Of a stretch of DNA of 64,000 nucleotides, positions 43,852 through 51,407 are shown piece by piece. Under the pieces are notes generated by a model that searched no databases, was not told where the DNA came from, and was given only the letters and a program-made list of their open reading frames with translations. Both the position numbers and the translations under genes were made by a program. Position 1 is the stretch's first letter. The number at the start of each line of letters is the position of its first letter. This DNA is from Bacteroidota bacterium (GTDB lineage Bacteria; Bacteroidota; Bacteroidia; B-17B0; Aurantibacillaceae). Location: positions 62,001-126,000 of the forward strand of contig JACCXH010000001.1 of the NCBI GenBank assembly GCA_013697245.1, given 5' to 3'.

Positions 43852-44613
43852 ATGATAACAATTAAAAATCTACACGCGTCAATTGGCGATAAAGAAATAC
43901 TAAAAGGTATTAATTTAGAAATTAAAGCCGGCGAAATTCACGCTATTATGGGGCCAAACGGTTCGGGTAAATCAACATTGGCCAGCGTTTTAGCCGGACG
44001 CCAGGATTACGAAATTACACAAGGCGAAGTGACCTTTAATGGAAAAAATTTGTTAGATCTATCACCTGAAGATAGGGCGAGAGAAGGATTGTTTTTAGCA
44101 TTTCAATATCCGGTAGAAATTCCAGGAGTTAGCAATATCAATTTTTTAAAAACAGCGTTAAACGAAATTCGTGCTTATCACGGACAAGAAGAAATGCCGG
44201 CAAAGGATTTTTTAGCATTAGTAAAAGAAAAACAAAAATTGGTTGAATTAGATGGTAAGTTAACCAACCGTAGTGTGAACGAAGGATTTAGCGGAGGAGA
44301 GAAAAAAAGGAACGAGATCTTTCAAATGGCAATGTTAAACCCAAAACTAGCAATACTTGATGAAACGGATAGTGGCTTGGATATTGATGCGTTACGCATT
44401 GTTGCAACTGGTGTTAACGCGCTAAAGAATAAAGAAAATGCTTTTGTTGTGATCACGCATTACCAACGTTTATTGGATTATATAGTTCCTGATTTTGTAC
44501 ATATTTTGTATAACGGAAAAATTGTAAAATCCGGAGGAAAAGAATTGGCCCTCGAATTGGAAGCAAAAGGTTACGATGAGATCAAAAGCAAATTTGAAAG
44601 TTTAGAAAAGTAA
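43852..44613 (+). CDS. sufC: Fe-S assembly ATPase SufC
   Basis: 253 aa ABC-type ATPase, soluble, that drives SufBC2D. Walker A GPNGSGKSTLA (residues 33-43), the Q-loop FQYPVEIPGVS, the signature FSGGEKKRNEI and Walker B LAILDETDSGLD. SufC-specific features are NEGFSGGEKKRNE and the DSGLDIDAL D-loop. It sits 2 bp before sufD. Confidence 0.97.
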   Translation: MITIKNLHASIGDKEILKGINLEIKAGEIHAIMGPNGSGKSTLASVLAGRQDYEITQGEVTFNGKNLLDLSPEDRAREGLFLAFQYPVEIPGVSNINFLKTALNEIRAYHGQEEMPAKDFLALVKEKQKLVELDGKLTNRSVNEGFSGGEKKRNEIFQMAMLNPKLAILDETDSGLDIDALRIVATGVNALKNKENAFVVITHYQRLLDYIVPDFVHILYNGKIVKSGGKELALELEAKGYDEIKSKFESLEK

Positions 44614-44614
44614 T

Positions 44615-45889
44615 ATGATAGTTGAAAAATCAAATACTGCACAATTAATAATTGATAAGATCTCTTCTACCGCCGGTAAAGTTAATTTTATTGATAATGA
44701 TCAGCTTTCTAAAGCATTATTGTATTTAGAAAATAAAGGTATTCCAAATAATAAACACGAAGATTATAAATACTGTAATGTTGATGGCGTTTTTAAAAAG
44801 GAATTTAAGAATATTGAGCAGAAATTAAATACCGTAACTGATGTTACCAAATTTAAACTTGAGAATGCGTTAACGATTGTTGTTGTAAATGGTAATTATT
44901 CTGAAAGCTTAAGTGATAAATTAATTTTAAAAGGTTTACAACTCACTGCTTTTTCAAGTTTGGAAAATGAAGAGAAAAGATGGATCGGCTCTATAGCCAA
45001 TGTTGAATCGGATGCATTTATTGCACTAAACACAGCTTTTAGTGGAAACGGTTTCCATTTAAAAATTATGGATAACGAGCAATTACAAATGCCCATCCAT
45101 ATTTTATATGTTTCAAGCGCCGACTCAGAAGCTTTGGTGAATCCAAGAAATGTAATCGAGCTCGGAAAAAATGCTGAAGCAACTATTATTGAAGAACAAA
45201 TTTGCATTGGTAAAGGAAAAGTGTTCACTAATTTTTTAAGCGAAAAATTTGTCGGCGAAAATTCAAAGCTAACTTCTTACACTTTTCAGAACGAAGGTTC
45301 AAATGGCTTTTCTGTAAATACCAATCAGGTAACTATTGCCCGTTATGGTAAGTACGACAATACTACAATCACCTTTAGTGGTTCCTTGGTGCGTAACAAT
45401 CACAATGTTGTTTTAGCTGCACAAAATTGTGAGGCACATTTAAACGGTTTATTCACGACTAAAAATAACCAGTTAGTAGATAATCATACATTGATGGATC
45501 ATCAAATGCCAAATTGCGAAAGCAACGAATTGTATAAAGGGATTATTAATGATAAAAGCACTGGTGTTTTTAATGGCAAGATCTATGTGAGAAAAGATGC
45601 TCAAAAAACAAATGCTTATCAAAGCAGTAAAAATATTTTATTGAGCGATGATGCCACCATTAATACAAAACCACAATTAGAGATTTATGCCGATGATGTG
45701 AAATGTTCTCATGGCACATCTACAGGTAAAATAGATGAAGTGGCAGTTTTTTATCTAAACGCAAGAGGTATTGGAAAAGAAAGCGCAAAAAAATTATTAT
45801 TAAATGCTTTTGCGCAAGAAGTAATTAATAAAATTGAAGTAGACGAATTAAAAGATAAAGTACTTAATTTGTTTGAGAACGAATTGTAA
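44615..45889 (+). CDS. sufD: Fe-S assembly protein SufD
   Basis: 424 aa, the SufB-like partner in SufBC2D. Beta-helix features are LSSENEEK-type strands in the middle and the C-terminal block DDVKCSHGTSTGKIDEVAVFYLNARGI, which contains the conserved Cys-His pair region and ARGI of SufD. It starts 2 bp after sufC; its TAA is followed at once by the TTG start of sufS. Confidence 0.95.
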   Translation: MIVEKSNTAQLIIDKISSTAGKVNFIDNDQLSKALLYLENKGIPNNKHEDYKYCNVDGVFKKEFKNIEQKLNTVTDVTKFKLENALTIVVVNGNYSESLSDKLILKGLQLTAFSSLENEEKRWIGSIANVESDAFIALNTAFSGNGFHLKIMDNEQLQMPIHILYVSSADSEALVNPRNVIELGKNAEATIIEEQICIGKGKVFTNFLSEKFVGENSKLTSYTFQNEGSNGFSVNTNQVTIARYGKYDNTTITFSGSLVRNNHNVVLAAQNCEAHLNGLFTTKNNQLVDNHTLMDHQMPNCESNELYKGIINDKSTGVFNGKIYVRKDAQKTNAYQSSKNILLSDDATINTKPQLEIYADDVKCSHGTSTGKIDEVAVFYLNARGIGKESAKKLLLNAFAQEVINKIEVDELKDKVLNLFENEL

Positions 45890-47107
45890 TTGAAAGAACA
45901 AAATAAAATACGCGAACAATTTCCTATCCTTAACCAAAAGATAAATGGGTATGATCTGATTTATTTTGACAACGGCGCAACCAGTCAAAAACCACTTTCT
46001 GTTATTGAAAGTATTTCTGATTATTATAAAAATTCAAATTCAAACATTCACCGCGGTGTTCACACGCTTAGCAGGAAAGCAACAGAGTTGTTTGAACAGG
46101 CACGTAAAACAATAGCCAAACATTTTAATGTAAAGAACGAGCAGCAGGTTATTTTTACTGCAGGTACAACAGACTCTATAAACATAGTTGCACAGGGACT
46201 TGCAAAAAATTATTTACAAGCCGGCGATGAAATTATTTTATCTACTTACGAGCACCACTCTAACATATTACCCTGGCAGTTGTGGGCGCAGGCAAACGGC
46301 GGCAAATTAAAAGTTATTCCTTTATTAGAAGATCAAACACTCAATCATCATGCGATAGAGGGTTTAATTTCTGCCAAAACAAAATTAATTGCCGTTACCC
46401 ATGTTTCAAATACTTTGGGATTAATTACAGATCTTGAAAAGATCAAAATAATTGCACAAAAAAATAATATCCCCATTTTAGTGGATGGGGCTCAATCAGC
46501 ACCGCACATGGACGTTGATCTGCAAGAATTAAATGTTGATTTTTTTGTTTGTAGTGCGCACAAAATGTACGGACCAACAGGTATTGGGTTGTTATACCTT
46601 TCTGAAAAATGGTTGAAAGAATTACCAATTTCAAAACCGGGCGGCGGTACCATTAAAACTGTTACGTTCGAAAAGACTGAATATGCTGAAGGCGCTTTGC
46701 GTTTTGAACCCGGTACACCAAATATTTCTGGCGCAATTGGTTTTGCAACGGCAATTGATTTTATGAATTCTGTAGGTATTAAAACTATTTTTGATCATGA
46801 ACACGAACTCGTGCAATATGCTCAAAAAATGATGAGTGAAATGCCGGAAATAATTATTTATGGAAAAAGTGATCATAAGGCTGGCGTAATTTCCTTTAAT
46901 GTAAAAGGTCAACACCCTTTTGATGTAGGAACTTTATTAGATAAATATGGGATCGCTGTGCGAACCGGCCATCATTGCACACAGCCATTAATGAGTTGTT
47001 TAAATGTACCCGGCACAATTAGAATTTCATTTGCAATCTATAATACAAAAGAAGAGATAGATTTTTTTATTGAGAAGTTGAAAAAAGTAATAGCAATGTT
47101 AAGTTAG
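45890..47107 (+). CDS. sufS: Cysteine desulfurase SufS
   Basis: 405 aa PLP enzyme taking sulfur from cysteine. Motifs are YFDNGATSQKP, SNIHRGVHTLS, THVSNTLG, DGAQSAPH, the PLP-lysine in FVCSAHKMYGPTGIGLLY (about residue 228) and the active-site cysteine in RTGHHCTQPLM. This is a group II desulfurase. The start codon is TTG directly after the sufD stop, with no spacer. Its sulfur goes to SufE, encoded next. Confidence 0.96.
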   Translation: MKEQNKIREQFPILNQKINGYDLIYFDNGATSQKPLSVIESISDYYKNSNSNIHRGVHTLSRKATELFEQARKTIAKHFNVKNEQQVIFTAGTTDSINIVAQGLAKNYLQAGDEIILSTYEHHSNILPWQLWAQANGGKLKVIPLLEDQTLNHHAIEGLISAKTKLIAVTHVSNTLGLITDLEKIKIIAQKNNIPILVDGAQSAPHMDVDLQELNVDFFVCSAHKMYGPTGIGLLYLSEKWLKELPISKPGGGTIKTVTFEKTEYAEGALRFEPGTPNISGAIGFATAIDFMNSVGIKTIFDHEHELVQYAQKMMSEMPEIIIYGKSDHKAGVISFNVKGQHPFDVGTLLDKYGIAVRTGHHCTQPLMSCLNVPGTIRISFAIYNTKEEIDFFIEKLKKVIAMLS

Positions 47108-47140
47108 ATAAACAGACCAATGACAAAAGATTAAGGGCTA

Positions 47141-47557
47141 ATGAGTATAGAGGAAATAGAAAAAGAAATAATTGAAGAGTTTGAGATCTTTGGTGATGAT
47201 TGGGAAGGTAAGTACGAGCACTTAATTGATCTTGGAAAATCACTTCCAATAATTAAAGAAGAATTGAAAACAGAAGATAGAATTATAAAAGGATGCCAGA
47301 GCAGGGTATGGTTAAATTCTGAATTAAAAGATGGTAAGATAATTTATACAGCAGATGCGGATGCAATTATAACTAAAGGTATGGTTGCATTAATGGTAAG
47401 AGTTTTATCAGGGCATAAGCCGGAAGAAATTATAAAAGCAGACCTGAAATTTGTTGATGAAATAGGATTAAAAGAACATTTAAGTCCAACACGGGCAAAT
47501 GGATTGGTAAGCATGATCAATAAAATGAAAACAGATGCACTAACGTTAAGTCGATAG
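47141..47557 (+). CDS. sufE: Sulfur acceptor SufE
   Basis: 138 aa. The sulfur-accepting cysteine lies in IIKGCQSRVWL (Cys about 52), and the C-terminal part carries GLKEHLSPTRANGL as in SufE proteins. It takes persulfide from SufS and hands it to SufB. Spacing from sufS is 33 bp. The left arm of the third S23 inverted repeat begins right after its stop. Confidence 0.95.
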   Translation: MSIEEIEKEIIEEFEIFGDDWEGKYEHLIDLGKSLPIIKEELKTEDRIIKGCQSRVWLNSELKDGKIIYTADADAIITKGMVALMVRVLSGHKPEEIIKADLKFVDEIGLKEHLSPTRANGLVSMINKMKTDALTLSR

Positions 47558-48013
47558 AGTTTAGTCTTTAGAAGATAGTCCAGTATAGATAAAAAAAGTA
47601 AAAATGACTGCATTTAAAAGTTTTGAAGAAATAATTTCTTGGCAAAAAGCGAGAGTTTTGTGTAAGGAGATCTATGTTCTTTCTTCAAACAATAAATTTG
47701 CAAAAGATTTTGGGCTGAGAGATCAAATTAGAAGAAGCGCAGTTTCTGTCATGGCGAATATCGCCGAAGGCTATGAAAGAAAATCCGATGGGGATTTTAA
47801 GCGATTTTTGAATATTTCAAAAGGCTCTTTGGCTGAAGTAAAGTCTCATTTGTACATTGCTTTAGACCTAGAATATATCACAGACGATAAGTTTAAAAAA
47901 TTAGCATCTGAAATAGATGAAATTAATAAAACATTGTACGGATTAATAAATTATTTAAAACAGTAAATTAGCTTAGGATTAAAATCTAACGACTAACAAC
48001 TTAAGACTGACAG
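47558..48013. repeat. Inverted repeat enclosing S23 gene 3
   Basis: The left arm 47558-47580 (TTTAGTCTTTAGAAGATAGTC) and right arm 47991-48013 (GACTAACAACTTAAGACTGA) are complementary at about 14 of the inner 18 positions. The arms differ in sequence from those of the other two S23 elements but sit at the same place relative to the frame. Confidence 0.55.
47604..47966 (+). CDS. S23 family four-helix-bundle protein, copy 3
   Basis: 120 aa, four-helix-bundle S23 family: FKSFEEIISWQKARVLC, LRDQIRRSAVSVMANIAEGYERKSDGDFKRFLNISKGSLAEVKSHL. It lies between sufE and the SufT-like gene and is enclosed by its own weaker inverted repeat. Third such gene in 24 kb, all inside operons on the same strand as their hosts. 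Confidence 0.9.
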   Translation: MTAFKSFEEIISWQKARVLCKEIYVLSSNNKFAKDFGLRDQIRRSAVSVMANIAEGYERKSDGDFKRFLNISKGSLAEVKSHLYIALDLEYITDDKFKKLASEIDEINKTLYGLINYLKQ

Positions 48014-48017
48014 AAAA

Positions 48018-48347
48018 ATGAGTGCAATAATAGTTACAAAAAATACAGAATTAATGCAACGCATTATCGAAGAGATCAAAACCTGTTTCGATCCTGAGAT
48101 CCCTGTGGATGTTTGGGAACTGGGTTTAATTTACGAACTGCATTTGGATGAGGAGGATAATTTAAAGATTGTGATGACACTAACATCACCAAACTGCCCG
48201 GTAGCAGAGAGCTTGCCGGCTGAGGTAGAAAATAAATGTAAATTAGTGGCCGGTGTAAAGTCGGTTGAATTAAAATTAACCTTTGAGCCAACCTGGGAAA
48301 AAGAAATGATGAGCGAAGTTGCCCAATTGGAATTAGGATTTATGTAA
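48018..48347 (+). CDS. SufT-like Fe-S assembly protein (DUF59/MIP18)
   Basis: 109 aa DUF59 protein, helping Fe-S protein maturation as SufT or PaaD relatives do. FDPEIPVDVWELGLIYEL is the typical N-terminal block and TSPNCPVAESLPAEVE holds the conserved Cys. It ends FEPTWEKEMMSE, as in SUF-linked members. It follows S23 copy 3; a palindromic element lies between it and DUF2480. Confidence 0.9.
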   Translation: MSAIIVTKNTELMQRIIEEIKTCFDPEIPVDVWELGLIYELHLDEEDNLKIVMTLTSPNCPVAESLPAEVENKCKLVAGVKSVELKLTFEPTWEKEMMSEVAQLELGFM

Positions 48348-48351
48348 AAAG

Positions 48352-48423
48352 AGCCACAGATTTAACAGATGGTGCAGATTATTTTTTATAATTTATTAGC
48401 ATAAATCAGCGAAATCTCTGGCT
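48352..48423. repeat. Palindromic intergenic element (GCCACAGATTT type)
   Basis: The left arm begins AGCCACAGATTTAACAGAT and the right arm ends AATCAGCGAAATCTCTGGCT, largely complementary over about 20 bp. It starts 4 bp after the stop of the SufT-like gene and runs up to the leader of the DUF2480 gene, both on the plus strand. Confidence 0.7.
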
Positions 48424-48436
48424 AAAAGAAATAGTA

Positions 48437-48943
48437 ATGGAAAATGAAATAACAAATAAAGTAGCCGGTAGTGGAATTGTTACCATCGACCTGGAAGAAT
48501 TTTATGTTTCGGGAGAGCGTGTTTTATTTGATATTAAACCACATTTGTTTCAGGAAATAATTCTAAAGGAAAAAGATTTTAGGGAATTTATTAAAACAAA
48601 CGATTGGAGCATTTATGAAGATAAGATTGTTGGTTTAGTTTGTACAGCCGATGCGATTGTACCAACATGGGCATATATGCTGCTAACATTAGCATTAGAG
48701 CCTTTTGCAAAAAAAATAATTTTTGGTAATTTAAATGAAATAGAAAATATTTTATTTGCAGAAAAATTAAACGCTTTAGATCTTTCTCAATTTAAAGATG
48801 CCAGAATTGTAATTAAAGGTTGTGGCGAAAAAGATGTACCTAAAAATGCCTATGTGCAATTAACGTCTTTATTAAAACCACTAGCTAAAAGTATTATGTA
48901 TGGGGAACCTTGTAGCACCGTGCCTTTGTATAAAGCAAAATAA
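48437..48943 (+). CDS. DUF2480 family protein
   Basis: 168 aa cytoplasmic protein of DUF2480, found in Bacteroidota near SUF genes. Visible features are GIVTIDLEEFYVSGERVLFDIKP, IVGLVCTADAIVPTWAYMLL and VIKGCGEKDVPKNAYVQL. Function unknown; context suggests a link to Fe-S metabolism (inference). Last gene of the plus-strand suf run and convergent with the next gene 18 bp later. Confidence 0.88.
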   Translation: MENEITNKVAGSGIVTIDLEEFYVSGERVLFDIKPHLFQEIILKEKDFREFIKTNDWSIYEDKIVGLVCTADAIVPTWAYMLLTLALEPFAKKIIFGNLNEIENILFAEKLNALDLSQFKDARIVIKGCGEKDVPKNAYVQLTSLLKPLAKSIMYGEPCSTVPLYKAK

Positions 48944-48960
48944 TAATTTTAAGTTAGCGA

Positions 48961-50256
48961 TCACAAGTTTTGCTGGTACAAATAACGTGTATCATCCCAC
49001 TCTTTTTCTTTTACCAAATAATAAATATGGCCATTAAAAACCTGAACATTTTTGGCAAATGGTTTTTCTAGTTTTATTTTTTTTGAGACAAAGCCTGTAT
49101 ATACGTTCAATAAACCGATCATTTGTTTATCGCCTTCTTTGTCTTTTAAATAAAAATTTTGTTTAGGAGCATCGTAAATTATTTCAAAATCACCTGATGG
49201 AGGAAAATCTTTTTGATTGAGTGAGACTTCCCGCAAAATCTTCCCGGATTTATCTAAAAAAATCACCAGATTTTCCTGAAAATTTAGGATAATAACGGTA
49301 TCATTCTTTAAAAAAACCGGCGCATATATTTTTGCTACTTTTGTATAAAAAAGATCTACCAGCGCTTCACGCGCCTGTTCGCTTATTTTTAGCTTTTTTG
49401 AATCCTCTTCTTTATGCACATACATTTCCTGCATAAGCTTGTTAAAAGTTACGGTATAAAAATTTTGCCGGTAATTTTTGGAAACTTTCATGTATGTTAG
49501 AAAGGGAGAGTTCTTGGAATAATTAAGATATTGTTGTTTTACTATGATAGGTGAGAGTGTATGCTTGATCAAAAGCTGAGTATCTAGCTTTAAAGCGCAC
49601 TTAGCAAGTGTGCTGTCAAATTTTGATCTTTTATTGATATCCAAAAATTCAAATGCACCGTTGGATATAAAAAATATTTGCCGCGAGAAATTATTTGTAA
49701 CGAGATGAATGTTCTTAAAGCAATCCACAAAAAAATGTTCGTCTTTTTCTAGTTTTATTTTTTTTAAACAGGTAATCCCTTTATCTTTTTTAAAATAAGC
49801 TACTTCAAACCCTTTAAAGTTGATCTTTGAAGAGAGTATTAAAAAATCATTATTAGGCAATATAATATAATCATTCACATAAAAGCGTTTGTCATGCACA
49901 ATGGTATCAATTAAATGCGGTGTTACGGTGATTTCTTTTAAACCAATGTAATCTTCTTCTAAAAAAATAGTGTCTTTTTTTACAAGCTCAACTTTCTCAA
50001 TGGTTTTAGGGTAGTAACCAATTTTATAAAACAGGAATGATTTGGAAGGGTTATCGCTGAGTAAAATAAATTTCCCATCTTTTGTGCTTAATAAATTTAT
50101 TTTTTTATCATCAGAACTTATGTAAACAAAATCTATCGGAAATCTTGTTTTTGAATCGAGTATTATTTTGGGTTTATTGGTTTGTGATAAAAAATAAAGT
50201 GGCAAACAAATAAGGATAACGATCGCTTTACAATGTAAATTGTGTTTTGCCTGCAT
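48961..50256 (-). CDS. Secreted protein, carboxypeptidase-regulatory-like domain plus propeller
   Basis: 431 aa. N-terminal signal-like helix (AIVILICLPLYFLSQ). Residues 30-110 resemble a carboxypeptidase-regulatory-like beta sandwich (IILDSKTRFPIDFVYIS, FLFYKIGYYPKTIEKVEL). The rest has repeated strands such as FYVNDYIILPNNDFLIL and FYLKDKEGDKQMIGLLN that suggest a beta propeller. No enzyme motif. It stands alone on the minus strand; the surface location is inferred. Confidence 0.6.
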   Translation of the reverse strand: MQAKHNLHCKAIVILICLPLYFLSQTNKPKIILDSKTRFPIDFVYISSDDKKINLLSTKDGKFILLSDNPSKSFLFYKIGYYPKTIEKVELVKKDTIFLEEDYIGLKEITVTPHLIDTIVHDKRFYVNDYIILPNNDFLILSSKINFKGFEVAYFKKDKGITCLKKIKLEKDEHFFVDCFKNIHLVTNNFSRQIFFISNGAFEFLDINKRSKFDSTLAKCALKLDTQLLIKHTLSPIIVKQQYLNYSKNSPFLTYMKVSKNYRQNFYTVTFNKLMQEMYVHKEEDSKKLKISEQAREALVDLFYTKVAKIYAPVFLKNDTVIILNFQENLVIFLDKSGKILREVSLNQKDFPPSGDFEIIYDAPKQNFYLKDKEGDKQMIGLLNVYTGFVSKKIKLEKPFAKNVQVFNGHIYYLVKEKEWDDTRYLYQQNL

Positions 50257-50345
50257 TGCAACTAATTTTTTGGTATAATTAAAGATAATAAATATAGCTG
50301 AATGATCACATTCAAGGCAAATCCTTACTAATAAAACTTAGTGAT

Positions 50346-50690
50346 TTAATTATCCCTTCTTTCGTATTGGCAAGCCTCTGGTAAATTAGAGTACGCGTAA
50401 TCATTGCCAAAAAATAATTCGTTATCGTAACCGGCACTTGCAACTGATTTTAAAACAGCGTCGGTATTTAAGATGGCAGTATCTATTTTAAATTTTAAAA
50501 GTTTAGAGTCGGTATTCCAACTGGCATCAGTAACACCGTTTAATTTACAGGCTTTTTCAATATTGTGTTTGCAAATTTCGTTATTACCCCAAACATGAAA
50601 AGTTTTTTCAACTACTGTATTAGAATTAGAGCCACATGATATGCACAGTAAAAAAGAGAAAAAGAACATAAACTGTAATACTCGCCTCAT
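50346..50690 (-). CDS. HMA-like lipoprotein with one cysteine
   Basis: 114 aa. Lipoprotein signal MRRVLQFMFFFSFLLCISC. The body is an HMA (heavy-metal-associated) fold: FHVWGNNEICKHNIEKACKL, then LKFKIDTAILNTDAVLKSVASAGYD. The usual CxxC metal site is reduced to a single Cys (EIC). A conserved NLPEACQYE end follows, seen in Bacteroidota relatives. It may bind metal differently or not at all. It overlaps the deacetylase gene by 4 bp. Confidence 0.75.
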   Translation of the reverse strand: MRRVLQFMFFFSFLLCISCGSNSNTVVEKTFHVWGNNEICKHNIEKACKLNGVTDASWNTDSKLLKFKIDTAILNTDAVLKSVASAGYDNELFFGNDYAYSNLPEACQYERRDN

Positions 50691-51310
50691 GATTCTATAA
50701 CATTAAATTTGTAGTGCAAATGTGCGAAATGTTTCAGATATAACGGCAAAGAATAGCGTAAATTTTTTTCAGCCTTGTAATTGTCGTGAAACAGCACAAT
50801 ACTGCCGGGTTTGGTGTTGGTAATCACGTTATTAACACAGGCTTTTTCGCTTATTTTCTCGTAATCATAACTGATCACATCCCAAAAAATAATTTTAAAG
50901 CCCTTATCCAGCAAAACCTTGTACTGGCTGCGTTTTAGCTGCCCATAAGGTGGTCTGAAAAGGTCGTTTTTAACAATTTTTCGACACTCTTCCGCTTCAT
51001 TTATATAATTTAATGTTTCTGTATTAAAGCCTTTTGGATGATGCATGGTATGGTTTGCAACCCGGTGGCCTTCGGCTTTTATACGGTCAAAAATAGCAGG
51101 GTTTTTAAGGATATTTGAACCCACACAAAAAAAAGTAGCCTTTGCATCGTACTTCTTCAATTCGTCTAATACCCACTCTGTAAGACCCGCTATGGGCCCG
51201 TCATCAAATGTTAAATGAATGATCTTTTCGGAAGTTTTAATTTTCCATACAGCTTTTGGATAGATCAGCTTTAAAAATGATTTGGGCTGTATGAGCAAAA
51301 TATTTTTCAA
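50687..51310 (-). CDS. Polysaccharide deacetylase (NodB homology domain)
   Basis: 207 aa carbohydrate esterase family 4 enzyme. Metal motifs are LTFDDGP (Asp-Asp), NHTMHHP (His), RPPYGQ, WDVISYDY and LFHD near the C-terminus: all five NodB blocks are present. It removes acetyl groups from N-acetyl sugars, typically in cell-wall or surface glycan. There is no classical signal peptide from the TTG start. Coupled by a 4-bp ATGA overlap to the HMA-like lipoprotein gene. Confidence 0.9.
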   Translation of the reverse strand: MKNILLIQPKSFLKLIYPKAVWKIKTSEKIIHLTFDDGPIAGLTEWVLDELKKYDAKATFFCVGSNILKNPAIFDRIKAEGHRVANHTMHHPKGFNTETLNYINEAEECRKIVKNDLFRPPYGQLKRSQYKVLLDKGFKIIFWDVISYDYEKISEKACVNNVITNTKPGSIVLFHDNYKAEKNLRYSLPLYLKHFAHLHYKFNVIES

Positions 51311-51333
51311 TCTAAATATTTTAGTTACAAAAA

Positions 51334-51403
51334 TTAACCACTAAGAACAAAAGAAAATTAGAGCATTGTGTGCTTGGTGCTTTCTTTTGTGCTTGGTGGT
51401 TAA
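51334..51403. repeat. Palindromic intergenic element (TTAACCACTAAG type)
   Basis: TTAACCACTAAGAACAAAAGAAA pairs with TTTCTTTTGTGCTTGGTGGTTAA with two mismatches over 23 bp, loop about 24 bp. It sits 4 bp after the stop of the large DUF2723 gene and may serve as its terminator. Confidence 0.75.
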
Positions 51404-51407
51404 AAGA

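Noticed and set aside
24363-47966. S23 genes as part of a diversity-generating retroelement
   Set aside because: No reverse transcriptase, template repeat or variable repeat is present near any of the three.
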